Source: a virus. From it: 22,728 bases of DNA. How positions within the stretch are numbered: the stretch's first letter is position 1; every line of letters starts with the position of its first letter. Location of the stretch: positions 64,001-86,728 of the IMG/VR virus record IMGVR_UViG_3300037502_003876; one strand, 5' to 3'. Under the pieces are notes generated by a model that saw only the letters and a program-made list of their open reading frames with translations, was not told the DNA's origin and searched no databases. The position numbers and the translations under genes are program-made. Below are positions 1-6,105 of the stretch, piece by piece.

Positions 1-213
1 CGCCCCACCCTGAGCGACATCGCCGAGTGCGACATGCTCGGCCGGCCCGCCGACACGCTGCTGGCGCTGTGGCGACCGGACCCGGACAAGGACCCCACCG
101 GGGTCGAGATGGCGTTCCCGAAGAACCGCGGGCTGCGCCAGGACCTGCGACCGATGTTTGAACTGCACTCGCCCTTCGGGCTGCTGACCGAACGAGAGGA
201 GACACGACCATGA
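1..213 (+). CDS. Replicative DNA helicase, DnaB-like C-terminal end (partial)
   Basis: The open frame enters from the left edge and ends at TGA 211-213, giving 70 residues. They contain an LSDIAECDMLGRPADT stretch followed by a short LLALWRPD strand and an AFPKNRG motif. In DnaB/RecA-fold hexameric helicases the matching region has a 'P..sDl..S...e..aD.v..L.R' pattern and then a K-N/H-R arginine-finger motif near the end, so this is probably the last part of the phage replicative helicase that unwinds DNA at the fork. The Walker motifs would lie outside the window, so the call rests on the tail alone; another RecA-fold ATPase is possible. The next gene begins in an ATGA overlap, so both are probably co-translated in a replication operon. 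Confidence 0.6.
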   Translation, partial: RPTLSDIAECDMLGRPADTLLALWRPDPDKDPTGVEMAFPKNRGLRQDLRPMFELHSPFGLLTEREETRP

Positions 214-716
214 CCGCCCCCGCCCGTACCCTGCCCCTGTTCGACGACGCGGACCTGGACCCGGCCACGCTGCCGCGCCCCGGCACGCTGGCGCCACCAC
301 CCCCACCCCCGACGACGACGCACCGCCGCCCGTCCCGCGTGGCGCAGATGGCGCTCCCGATCAAGCACCACCTCCCCGTGGTGCAGCCGGACCTCCACGC
401 GGCGACCGGCGGCGTGTGCCTGGTCCAGCAGGACGAGTGCAGCGAGGAGGACTGCCGGCACCACCTCGGGGCCGTCCGCGAGCACCTGGGGGAGAAGTGG
501 GGATGCGCGCTGGCGGTGGCCACGGCGTTCTCTGCCCACGGACTCGCGCCGGTGCACGTCGCCCGGCTGCTGGGGCTGCCCGAGGGCGAGGTGCAGGAGG
601 CCGAGCACCGGGCGCTCCGGTGGCTGCGCCTGGAGGTGGCGCGCCTCGCCGCCGAGGAGGAGGAGGACGCCCGCCGGGCCGCCGCCCGGGAACGGATGCG
701 CCGCGCCGCCGGCTGA
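210..716 (+). CDS. Sigma-region-4-like helix-turn-helix protein with three-Cys motif
   Basis: 168 residues. The ATG overlaps the helicase stop (ATGA) and has a good Shine-Dalgarno, AGAGGAGA, nine bases upstream. Residues 1-45 are Pro/Thr-rich and probably disordered. C70, C77 and C82 in a C-x6-C-x4-C-R-H-H-L pattern recall 'CP.v.CR.HL' motifs that precede sigma-like domains in some phage proteins. Residues about 110-140 (LAPVHVARLLGLPEGEVQEA then a basic RALRWLR helix) read like the region-4 helix-turn-helix of sigma-70 factors, which contacts the -35 box. The end is an acidic then Arg-rich helix. There is no region 2, so it is not a complete sigma factor. It may be a transcription regulator; the conserved -35-like elements downstream are plausible targets, which is inference only. 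Confidence 0.55.
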   Translation: MTAPARTLPLFDDADLDPATLPRPGTLAPPPPPPTTTHRRPSRVAQMALPIKHHLPVVQPDLHAATGGVCLVQQDECSEEDCRHHLGAVREHLGEKWGCALAVATAFSAHGLAPVHVARLLGLPEGEVQEAEHRALRWLRLEVARLAAEEEEDARRAAARERMRRAAG

Positions 717-740
717 CCCCTGCGCCGACCATGCGAGGGT
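713..740 (+). promoter_or_regulatory. Leaderless promoter 1 (array element)
   Basis: -35 CTGACC at 713-718, 16-base spacer, -10 GAGGGT at 735-740, then six bases to the ATG at 747. The TGA of the -35 box is the stop codon of the preceding gene (714-716). The core differs from the element at 2248-2275 by one base in 28. Confidence 0.7.
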
Positions 741-746
741 GAGGGG

Positions 747-1166
747 ATGAACCACGACCTCACCCCTGACGACATCGCCACCCTGAAGCGCGCCGAGGAG
801 ATCCTGATACGCCGTGCCGCGCGGCTGCGCCAGAACCCGGCCGTCACCGACCACGAGCCCACGGACCGCCTGTGCATCGCCGCCGATGGGCTCCAGCGCA
901 TCCTCGGCGTCCCGGAGCCGGAGACCTCGCCCGCCGTGCCGGTCGTCCTGTCGGTGATACTGACGCCGTACCAGGTGCGCACCCTGCGCAACATCCTGGC
1001 GGGTTCCTGCTACGACGCCAGGGACAGCGAGGCGGTGGCCGTGATGCTCGCCGAGATCGACCGCCGCCCGGTGGACCTGTACCGGCACTACGGCAACGAC
1101 CCGCCGGAGGACGCGGAGGTCGTGGAGAGCGCGGCGCCGCTGCTGGCAGAGGCAGCCGCCGGCTGA
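747..1166 (+). CDS. Hypothetical protein, single-gene unit
   Basis: 139 residues; I do not recognise the family. Residues 1-60 look alpha-helical with an Arg/Glu-rich segment (AEEILIRRAARLRQ). The middle holds a short hydrophobic strand (VPVVLSVIL) followed by a helix (TPYQVRTLRNILAG), and the end is acidic and Ala-rich. No signal peptide, membrane segment or catalytic motif is evident. The start is supported by the leaderless promoter six bases upstream; the stop TGA at 1164-1166 lies inside the next promoter. It forms its own transcription unit between two array promoters. Confidence 0.7.
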   Translation: MNHDLTPDDIATLKRAEEILIRRAARLRQNPAVTDHEPTDRLCIAADGLQRILGVPEPETSPAVPVVLSVILTPYQVRTLRNILAGSCYDARDSEAVAVMLAEIDRRPVDLYRHYGNDPPEDAEVVESAAPLLAEAAAG

Positions 1167-1190
1167 CCCCTCGCGGCGGCCGGGTAGGGT
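1163..1190 (+). promoter_or_regulatory. Leaderless promoter 2 (array element)
   Basis: -35 CTGACC at 1163-1168, 16-base spacer, -10 TAGGGT at 1185-1190, six G-rich bases, ATG at 1197. The -35 TGA is the stop of the upstream gene. A second promoter-like element lies at 1210-1238. Confidence 0.7.
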
Positions 1191-1196
1191 AGGGGG

Positions 1197-1826
1197 ATGC
1201 CTCCCGCTGTTGACCGCCCCGCCTCGCCCGGGGAGACTGGCCGCATGGTTGCCCTCTCCACGTTCGTCCAGCCCGCGGCGCTCCGTGCGCCACCGGACCC
1301 CGCGCCGGGGGACCGGCGGCTGAGCTTCGACGCGACGATGGACCTCCTCCGCGCGGTGGCGGACGGCGCGTGGCGCGTGACGCTGGACGACGTGCCGGCG
1401 TCGGCCTGGCGCGAGGGTCGGGACCGGGTGCGGGAGGAGCTGCGGGCGGTGCTCCACGTCCGCGACGAGCTGCACCAGCGCGGCGACGTGTTCCTGGTGG
1501 CGGTGGCGGCGTATCACCCGGCGTCGCTCCCGGAGGCCACGGACCTCCTCGCCCGGGCCCGCCCGCGGATCGACCGGGTGGCGGCGGTGTTCGGCTGGTT
1601 CGCCGCGGTGGACGTGCCCGGGACGCCGCCGGTGGCCGCCCCCGTCCGCCCGCCCGGCACCCCGCTGGACTACGCGCCGACGGTGGACGAGGTGTTCACC
1701 TGGATGCACCCGTCGCCCGAGCGCGCGGCGCACCTGGCCGCGACCCGGGCCGAGCGGTTCCGCGCGGCGGCAGAGGCGACGGTGCGCGACCACGGCCGGG
1801 CGCTCGACCTGCTGGCGGACCGGTGA
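1197..1826 (+). CDS. Hypothetical protein upstream of the Doc-like gene (two possible starts)
   Basis: 209 residues from ATG 1197, or 193 from the in-frame ATG 1245. Both starts lie six bases after a -10-like box, so two isoforms differing by 16 residues are possible; the extra residues are encoded by the second promoter element itself. The protein is Ala/Arg/Asp-rich and mainly helical, with an aromatic patch (AAVFGWFAAVDV) around residues 130-141 and a Pro-rich linker after it. I recognise no domain. It overlaps the Doc-like gene by GTGA and so is probably co-translated with it. An antitoxin role is conceivable from position only, but it is larger than usual Phd-type antitoxins and shows no DNA-binding motif I can identify. 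Codons here end in G more often than in later genes. Confidence 0.65.
   Translation: MPPAVDRPASPGETGRMVALSTFVQPAALRAPPDPAPGDRRLSFDATMDLLRAVADGAWRVTLDDVPASAWREGRDRVREELRAVLHVRDELHQRGDVFLVAVAAYHPASLPEATDLLARARPRIDRVAAVFGWFAAVDVPGTPPVAAPVRPPGTPLDYAPTVDEVFTWMHPSPERAAHLAATRAERFRAAAEATVRDHGRALDLLADR
1210..1238 (+). promoter_or_regulatory. Second, in-frame leaderless promoter candidate
   Basis: -35 TTGACC at 1210-1215, 17-base spacer containing GCCTCGCCCGG, -10 GAGACT at 1233-1238, then GGCCGC and ATG at 1245. It has the best -35 of the set but a spacer one base longer, and it sits inside the reading frame begun at 1197. Confidence 0.5.
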
Positions 1827-2251
1827 ACGTCGCCGACCTCACCCACGCGGACCTGCTGACCGTGGAGGAGGTGCTGCACCTCCACGCGGCGGTCATGCAG
1901 CGGGCCGGGCGGGCGCCGCAGCACGCGGACCCGGACCGGCTGGCCAGCGCGGTGCAGTCGGCCCACGGGCGGCTGGACTACGAGCACGAGGGGCCGCCGC
2001 CGCTGGACCTGTTCGACTACGCGGCGACCTACCTGCACCGGATCGCCGAGAGCCAGGCGTTCCTCGACGGCAACAAGCGCACGGCGCTGGCCGCGGCGCT
2101 CGCCTTCCTGGAGTTGCACGGGGTCGGGATGCCGGAGGAGACGGAGGCCATGGTGGAGGCCGTGGAGCGGTTCGCCGCGCAGCCGGACGGCGCCCCGCGG
2201 TGGACGACGGACGACGGCGCCGCGTGGCTCCGAGGGCTCCACCGGGACTGA
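1823..2251 (+). CDS. doc: Doc/Fic-family protein (death-on-curing-like) with Gln in place of motif His
   Basis: 142 residues, starting at GTG 1823 in a GTGA overlap with the upstream gene. Residues 78-88 read QAFLDGNKRTA, matching the Fic/Doc active-site loop H-x-F-x-D-G-N-K-R except that His is Gln78. Length, the helical pattern and the AAALAFLELHG helix after the loop fit Doc, the phage P1 toxin that phosphorylates elongation factor Tu. In Fic enzymes the motif His is the catalytic base, so either activity is changed or this is a naturally variant subfamily; I believe Gln-type Doc-like sequences exist but cannot verify it. No Phd-type antitoxin is recognisable next to it. It could act as a host-growth or superinfection factor. 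Family call is strong, activity uncertain. Confidence 0.85.
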   Translation: MNVADLTHADLLTVEEVLHLHAAVMQRAGRAPQHADPDRLASAVQSAHGRLDYEHEGPPPLDLFDYAATYLHRIAESQAFLDGNKRTALAAALAFLELHGVGMPEETEAMVEAVERFAAQPDGAPRWTTDDGAAWLRGLHRD

Positions 2252-2275
2252 CCCCTGCGCCGACCGTGCGAGGGT
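2248..2275 (+). promoter_or_regulatory. Leaderless promoter 3 (array element)
   Basis: -35 CTGACC at 2248-2253, 16-base spacer, -10 GAGGGT at 2270-2275, GGCGCC, ATG at 2282. The -35 TGA is the stop of the Doc-like gene. Confidence 0.7.
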
Positions 2276-2281
2276 GGCGCC

Positions 2282-2440
2282 ATGGACGAGATCAAGATGA
2301 TGTTCTTGACGGTTGTGACCGTGGCCGTCGCCTTCACGGTGGGGTACATCACGGGCAAGAGCCTCGACACCTGGCAGGCCGTCGAGGTCGCCCGCCTTCG
2401 CTGTGCGCCCAGCGCCGCGCCGGCCGGGAGCGCGCCATGA
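2282..2440 (+). CDS. Small single-pass membrane protein
   Basis: 52 residues. After MDEIK, residues 6-26 form one hydrophobic segment (MMFLTVVTVAVAFTVGYITG), long enough to cross the membrane, followed by a soluble tail with one Cys. It has no obvious signal-peptidase site, so I read it as a short anchored protein, perhaps with the N-terminus inside. Function is unknown; small one-helix proteins in early phage regions may act in superinfection exclusion or as partners of envelope proteins, but nothing here proves that. The start is fixed by the leaderless promoter. The last codons overlap a 12-codon reading frame by ATGA. Confidence 0.65.
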   Translation: MDEIKMMFLTVVTVAVAFTVGYITGKSLDTWQAVEVARLRCAPSAAPAGSAP

Positions 2441-2475
2441 GCGACACCACGAGGGAGCAGATCGAGGCGCGCTGA
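2437..2475 (+). CDS. 12-residue micro-ORF
   Basis: It reads MSDTTREQIEAR then TGA. The ATG sits in an ATGA overlap with the membrane-protein stop, and its own TGA (2473-2475) lies in the -35 box of the next promoter, exactly as for full-size genes of this block. That double fit supports real translation. It could be a peptide, a coupling device or a remnant of a longer gene. Upstream sequence GCCGGGAGCGCGCC gives a weak ribosome-binding site. Confidence 0.35.
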   Translation: MSDTTREQIEAR

Positions 2476-2499
2476 CCCCTCTGCCCGGGCGCGTAGGGT
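2472..2499 (+). promoter_or_regulatory. Leaderless promoter 4 (array element)
   Basis: -35 CTGACC at 2472-2477, 16-base spacer, -10 TAGGGT at 2494-2499, GGCGCC, ATG at 2506. The -35 TGA is the stop of the micro-ORF. Confidence 0.7.
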
Positions 2500-2505
2500 G
2501 GCGCC

Positions 2506-3699
2506 ATGGCCGAGAACAGCAACATCGCCTGGACCGACAACACCTTCAATCCCTGGATGGGCTGCCAGCGCGTCAGCCCCGGGTGTGAACGCTGCTACGC
2601 CGAGACGCTGGTGACCAACCGCATGAAGCTCCCGGTGTGGGGACCAGCGAAGACGACGGAGCGCAAGCGCACCGCGGTGAGCACCTGGCGCCAGCCGCTC
2701 GCGTGGAACCGCAAGGCGCAGGAAGAGGGGCGCCGCGTCAAGGTGTTCTGCGCCAGCCTGGCGGACGTGTTCGAGGACCATCCCCAGGTGGCCCCCTGGC
2801 GCGCGGACCTGTTCCGCATGATCGAGGACACGCCCCACCTGGACTGGTTGCTGCTGACCAAGCGCCCCGAGCACATGCTGCGCCTCGCCGCGGAGGCCGG
2901 GTGGTCCGGGCCGTGGCCGGTCAACGTGTGGGCGGGCACCACCGTCGAGAGCCAGGCCGCTGCAGACGAGCGGATCCCGCACCTGCTGCGGGTGCCGGCG
3001 AGGGTGCGGTTCCTCAGCGCGGAGCCGCTGCTGGGGCCGATTGATCTGCTCGGCTGGGCGGACCAAGCGCCGGCTCCCCCCTCCGAGGAGATGTGCGGCG
3101 GCTGGGAGGACCACGCCTGGGAGGACTGGATTCCCCTGTCGGTCCGGAGGTCGATCGAGAGCTTCTGGAGCGAGAGCATGAGGCGTGGCCCCTACCAGTG
3201 GCTCCGCGACCACGTCACCCAAGGCGTCCCCCGCACGGGCGCCAAGGTCACCATCGAGATCGACCGGCACGGCTGGGGGACGGTCAACAAGATGACGCCC
3301 TCCGGGGTCGGGGTTCAGGGGCGTTACGTGCACTGCTGGAACAACATCGGGCGCGTCGTCACTGACGCTGGTCAGCTCGTCTCCGTAAGCAGTCACGGTA
3401 GCAGCGGTTGGCTGACAGGCTGGTACGACAGGGCCACCGACAGCTACCGCCCCAAGTTGCACTGGATCATCGTCGGCGGCGAGAGCGGGTCCTCTGCTCG
3501 GCCCTTCGATCTTGCGTGGGCCCGCGGACTACGCGACCAGTGCTCGCGCAAGCATCAGACAAAGATCCCGTTCTTCTTCAAGCAGGCCGGCTCTCGCCCC
3601 CTCCTCGAAGGCGCCACGCTAAGGCTCGTGGACCGCGCTGGCGCCGACCCGGCCGAGTGGCCGGAGGACCTGCGCGTACAGCAGTTCCCCGCGGGCTGA
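2506..3699 (+). CDS. DUF5131 / phage Gp37-Gp68 family protein
   Basis: 397 residues. The N-terminus shows IAWTDNTFNPWMGCQRVSPG followed by CERCYAE, with C20, C27 and C30 in a C-x6-C-x2-C pattern; then FCASLADVFED, LLLTKRP, NVWAGTTVES, RFLSAEPLLGPI and, at 324-334, GGESGSSARPF. This is the ordered motif set of the DUF5131 family (phage Gp37/Gp68). Its biochemical role is not established; the Cys triad recalls metal- or FeS-binding radical-SAM-like proteins. About 130 residues (roughly 186-316) separate PLLGPIDLL from the WIIVGGESG strand, more than I expect for the family, and this insert looks slightly less GC-rich. It forms a single-gene unit with its own leaderless promoter. Confidence 0.85.
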   Translation: MAENSNIAWTDNTFNPWMGCQRVSPGCERCYAETLVTNRMKLPVWGPAKTTERKRTAVSTWRQPLAWNRKAQEEGRRVKVFCASLADVFEDHPQVAPWRADLFRMIEDTPHLDWLLLTKRPEHMLRLAAEAGWSGPWPVNVWAGTTVESQAAADERIPHLLRVPARVRFLSAEPLLGPIDLLGWADQAPAPPSEEMCGGWEDHAWEDWIPLSVRRSIESFWSESMRRGPYQWLRDHVTQGVPRTGAKVTIEIDRHGWGTVNKMTPSGVGVQGRYVHCWNNIGRVVTDAGQLVSVSSHGSSGWLTGWYDRATDSYRPKLHWIIVGGESGSSARPFDLAWARGLRDQCSRKHQTKIPFFFKQAGSRPLLEGATLRLVDRAGADPAEWPEDLRVQQFPAG

Positions 3700-3723
3700 C
3701 CCCTCGCCCGACGCTGGCAGAGT
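3696..3723 (+). promoter_or_regulatory. Leaderless promoter 5 (array element)
   Basis: -35 CTGACC at 3696-3701 within an exact TGACCCCTCGCC, 16-base spacer, -10 CAGAGT at 3718-3723, six bases, ATG at 3730. The -35 TGA is the stop of the DUF5131 gene. Confidence 0.7.
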
Positions 3724-3729
3724 CGGCCT

Positions 3730-4389
3730 ATGAAGATTCGCCTCTCGCCCCGCGCCGCCGCGCTCTCCGACCGCCTCCTCGCCCACGTCCAGCAGGGCCC
3801 TGTCCGCACCCGCGCCGACCTCGAAGCGTGGTGGGGCCAGCGGTCCGGGGTGCAGCGGGTGGAGCTGTTCCGGCTCCTCGCCGACCTGGTGGACGAGGGC
3901 CACCTTCACCGCCACGGCCCGGACGCGTGGGGCGCCACGCCGCCCGTCCCCGAGGCGCCGCCCACGCCTCGCCCGGCGCCGGTCCCGCTGAGCATCACGC
4001 TCGGCACCGGCGACGACGCGGTGACCGTCACCGGCGCCAACCCGGACCGCGTGCGCGCCGTCGCCCTCGGCTACCAGCGGGACGCGGTGCGCGGCGGCAC
4101 GGGCCCGGTGCGCCTCGCTCCGGCGACGCCCCCACCCCCGCCACCGGCCCCGGCGCCCCCGCCCGCCCCCACGCCGCCGTCGCCGAAGGTGGACCCGCGC
4201 CCCGTGCCCACCCCGGGCACCACCGCCGCGCGCATCCTGACGCTCCTGCGCCGCGGCAAGCGCACCACCGCCGAGGTGGTCGAGCGGCTGGACCTGGCAG
4301 CGCCGACGGTGCGCGGCCGGCTGAGCGAGTTGACCGCCGCCGGATGGCTGGTGCGCGACGAGGCGGGCCGGTGGAGCGTGGTGCCGTGA
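3730..4389 (+). CDS. Protein with two predicted winged-helix domains joined by Pro-rich linkers
   Basis: 219 residues. Residues about 8-68 (ALSDRLLAHVQQGPVRTRAD ... LLADLVDEGHLHRHG) and about 162-219 (TTAARILTLLRRGKRTTAEV ... RGRLSELTAAGWLVRDEAG, WSVVP) each have a helix, a helix-turn-helix and a beta hairpin, as in MarR/IclR-type winged helices. Between them lies a small beta-like domain (SITLGTGDDAVTVTG, residues about 88-102) flanked by Pro/Ala linkers. This suggests a DNA-binding regulator or tether; no enzymatic motif is seen. It heads a four-gene unit and overlaps the next gene by GTGA. Confidence 0.65.
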   Translation: MKIRLSPRAAALSDRLLAHVQQGPVRTRADLEAWWGQRSGVQRVELFRLLADLVDEGHLHRHGPDAWGATPPVPEAPPTPRPAPVPLSITLGTGDDAVTVTGANPDRVRAVALGYQRDAVRGGTGPVRLAPATPPPPPPAPAPPPAPTPPSPKVDPRPVPTPGTTAARILTLLRRGKRTTAEVVERLDLAAPTVRGRLSELTAAGWLVRDEAGRWSVVP

Positions 4390-4682
4390 CCGCGGCGACG
4401 TTCTGCGCGCTGACGGCAGCGCTGACGGCGGCCGTGGACGCGGGCGTGGTAACCCGGTGGCGCGTGCACGCCGACGCCGCCCAGGTGTCCCTGTGGCTCG
4501 GCGCGACCCCCTTCCTGCTGGCGCCGGACCAGGTGCCCGCGTGGCTCGCGGACCGGGTGCGGTACATGGGCGCCTCCACCAGCCGGTTCTTGCTGCCGGC
4601 GCAGCACCGCGCGTGGTCGGTGCTGCTCGACCGGCTCGGCGACCTGGCCGAGACCCTGCCGTGGTGGACGGTGGCGCCATGA
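4386..4682 (+). CDS. Hypothetical protein
   Basis: 98 residues from GTG 4386 in a GTGA overlap. The sequence alternates a helical N-terminus (FCALTAALTAAVDAGVV), a beta-like stretch (RWRVHADAAQVSLWLGATPF) and a helical C-terminus ending WWTVAP. I do not recognise the family. There is no Cys cluster or clear membrane segment. Tight overlaps on both sides show it is translated as part of the four-gene unit starting at 3730. Confidence 0.6.
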   Translation: MTAATFCALTAALTAAVDAGVVTRWRVHADAAQVSLWLGATPFLLAPDQVPAWLADRVRYMGASTSRFLLPAQHRAWSVLLDRLGDLAETLPWWTVAP

Positions 4683-5014
4683 CCCGCGCCGCCCGTCTCC
4701 GGTCGCGCCTGTGGCTACGTGTCCTGCTGTTCCACGACCCCAGCGTGCCGGACAAGATGGTCCGCGCCCTCTACGTGACGGGCAGGCATGTGGCCTACGT
4801 CATGGGTGACGGGCAGTGGGATGCCTACTGTCTCGACGAGGAGACGTTCCACGAGAACGGTCCCGCCGGGATGCAGTGGTTCGGCGGCGGCCGGCTGGAC
4901 TGCTGCGACTCGTCGGAGCGTCTGGCCCCGGAGGCGCTGGACTTCTGCCGGGCAAGGCTGCGCGACCCGGCCCCGCCGTGGCTGCGCGAGCGCAGTACGT
5001 GGGTGGCGCCATGA
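4679..5014 (+). CDS. Hypothetical protein
   Basis: 111 residues from ATG 4679 (ATGA overlap). A basic N-terminus (RAARLRSRLWLRVLLF) is followed by beta-type sequence (ALYVTGRHVAYVMGDGQWDA) and a mixed region with three Cys, including a CC pair (GGRLDCCDSSE). I recognise no family. It ends in WVAP, like its upstream neighbour (WTVAP), because both stop codons sit in the same GCGCC-ATGA junction sequence. Confidence 0.6.
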   Translation: MTRAARLRSRLWLRVLLFHDPSVPDKMVRALYVTGRHVAYVMGDGQWDAYCLDEETFHENGPAGMQWFGGGRLDCCDSSERLAPEALDFCRARLRDPAPPWLRERSTWVAP

Positions 5015-5214
5015 CCCGCGCCAACCGACGCCGCCGCTACCGGGCCCGCCAGCGCGTGGGCCCCCACCAGACCATCGGCGACCACCCGTGCGCAGTGTGC
5101 GAGACCATCGTCATCGGGACGTGGGCCCGGTGCCTCGCCTGCGGCCTGGACCACCGCCACGCCTGGGGCCAGTACCGCCACCCGCGCCGGAGCCGGTGGG
5201 GCCGGGGCCGCTGA
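5011..5214 (+). CDS. Small basic zinc-ribbon protein
   Basis: 67 residues from ATG 5011 (ATGA overlap). C27-x2-C30 and C41-x2-C44 form a compact zinc-ribbon pattern between very Arg-rich ends (RRRRYRARQR and RRSRWGRGR). Small basic zinc ribbons in phages usually bind nucleic acid or host proteins; which applies here is not visible. It is last in its unit, and its TGA is part of the next promoter's -35 box. Confidence 0.65.
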   Translation: MTRANRRRRYRARQRVGPHQTIGDHPCAVCETIVIGTWARCLACGLDHRHAWGQYRHPRRSRWGRGR

Positions 5215-5238
5215 CCCCTCGCCGGCCGGGGGCACACT
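5211..5238 (+). promoter_or_regulatory. Leaderless promoter 6 (array element)
   Basis: -35 CTGACC at 5211-5216 within exact TGACCCCTCGCC, 16-base spacer, -10 CACACT at 5233-5238, seven bases, ATG at 5246. The -35 TGA is the stop of the upstream gene. Confidence 0.7.
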
Positions 5239-5245
5239 CGGCTGC

Positions 5246-5815
5246 ATGACCGACCCACTCCCCGACCACGCCCGCCCCATCGCCTGGATTGACGTGGAGA
5301 CCACCGACCTCGACGAGCACGCGGGCGCCGTCCTGGAGGTGGGCCTCGTGGTGACCGACCCGGACCTCCACGAGACCGCGGCCCGGGCGTGGACGGTGCG
5401 CTACGTGGGCCCGGTGGCCGACGTGATCGCCCGGATGCACGGCCCCGCCGGCAGCGGCCTGCTGACGCCCACGGCCACCGGCTGGGCCTGCGCCGGGCTG
5501 TCGGCGCCCGAGGTGGACGCCATGGCCGCGGTGTGGCTGCGGGAGGCGTGCCGCGGCGTCGCCCCGCTGTGGGGCGGGCGCAACGTGTCCTTCGACCGGC
5601 GCTGGTGCCGCGCGCACCTGCCCCACCTCCACGACACCGTGCACCACCGGAGCCTGGACGAGACCACGCTGCGGATCGCGCTCGCCGGGTGGGCCGGCGT
5701 CACCGTGCCCAAGGACGCCACCGCCGCGGGCAACACCCACCGGGCGCTGGCGGACCTGCGGGAGAGCCTGCGGGTGGCGCGGGCGTTCCGGGACGCCGTG
5801 CGAGGTGGTCGATGA
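5246..5815 (+). CDS. DEDDh 3'-5' exonuclease, oligoribonuclease-like
   Basis: 189 residues. IAWIDVETTDLDEHAGAVLE gives Exo I with D16 and E18; GRNVSFDRRW gives Exo II with D117; HRALADLRESL gives Exo III with H165 and D170. All catalytic residues of the DEDDh family are present. The VHHRSLDETTL stretch before Exo III and overall length (about 180) are closest to oligoribonuclease (Orn), which degrades very short RNA to mononucleotides; a DnaQ/RNase T-type DNA exonuclease is the alternative. A region between Exo I and Exo II has a Gly/Thr-rich insert (HGPAGSGLLTPTATGWACAG). It may recycle nucleotides or remove nano-RNAs during infection. First gene of a four-gene unit. Confidence 0.85.
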   Translation: MTDPLPDHARPIAWIDVETTDLDEHAGAVLEVGLVVTDPDLHETAARAWTVRYVGPVADVIARMHGPAGSGLLTPTATGWACAGLSAPEVDAMAAVWLREACRGVAPLWGGRNVSFDRRWCRAHLPHLHDTVHHRSLDETTLRIALAGWAGVTVPKDATAAGNTHRALADLRESLRVARAFRDAVRGGR

Positions 5816-6105
5816 GCCTCGGCTTCTGTGACTTCTGCGCGCGCCTCGACGAGATGGCCGAGACGACGCCCTTCGGTGGGCGCTGCACCGCCTGCGCCAC
5901 CGGTCTCTGCTACGACACGGACGGGTGGCGCAAGTGCAGCGCCGGCCTCTGCCGGCCCACCCGGCTGCGCGAGGAGGAGGCGCCGTGCACCGACCCCGGC
6001 CTCGTCCTGCTGGGCCTCGCGTTCTTCGACGCGATCCGGGCCGACCTCGCGGCGCAGGGCGTCGTCCTCGACGCGGCCGACTGGCTCCTCGGGGAAGACG
6101 AGTGA
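5812..6105 (+). CDS. Cys-rich small protein, probable zinc binding
   Basis: 97 residues from ATG 5812 (ATGA overlap). C6-x2-C9, C25-x2-C28, C33, C42 and C47 fall in the first half, consistent with two zinc sites; the second half is a hydrophobic helix (LVLLGLAFFDAIRADLAAQG) with acidic ends. I do not recognise the family. Adjacent to the exonuclease and two other Cys-containing proteins, so a shared nucleic-acid role is possible. Confidence 0.6.
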   Translation: MSLGFCDFCARLDEMAETTPFGGRCTACATGLCYDTDGWRKCSAGLCRPTRLREEEAPCTDPGLVLLGLAFFDAIRADLAAQGVVLDAADWLLGEDE

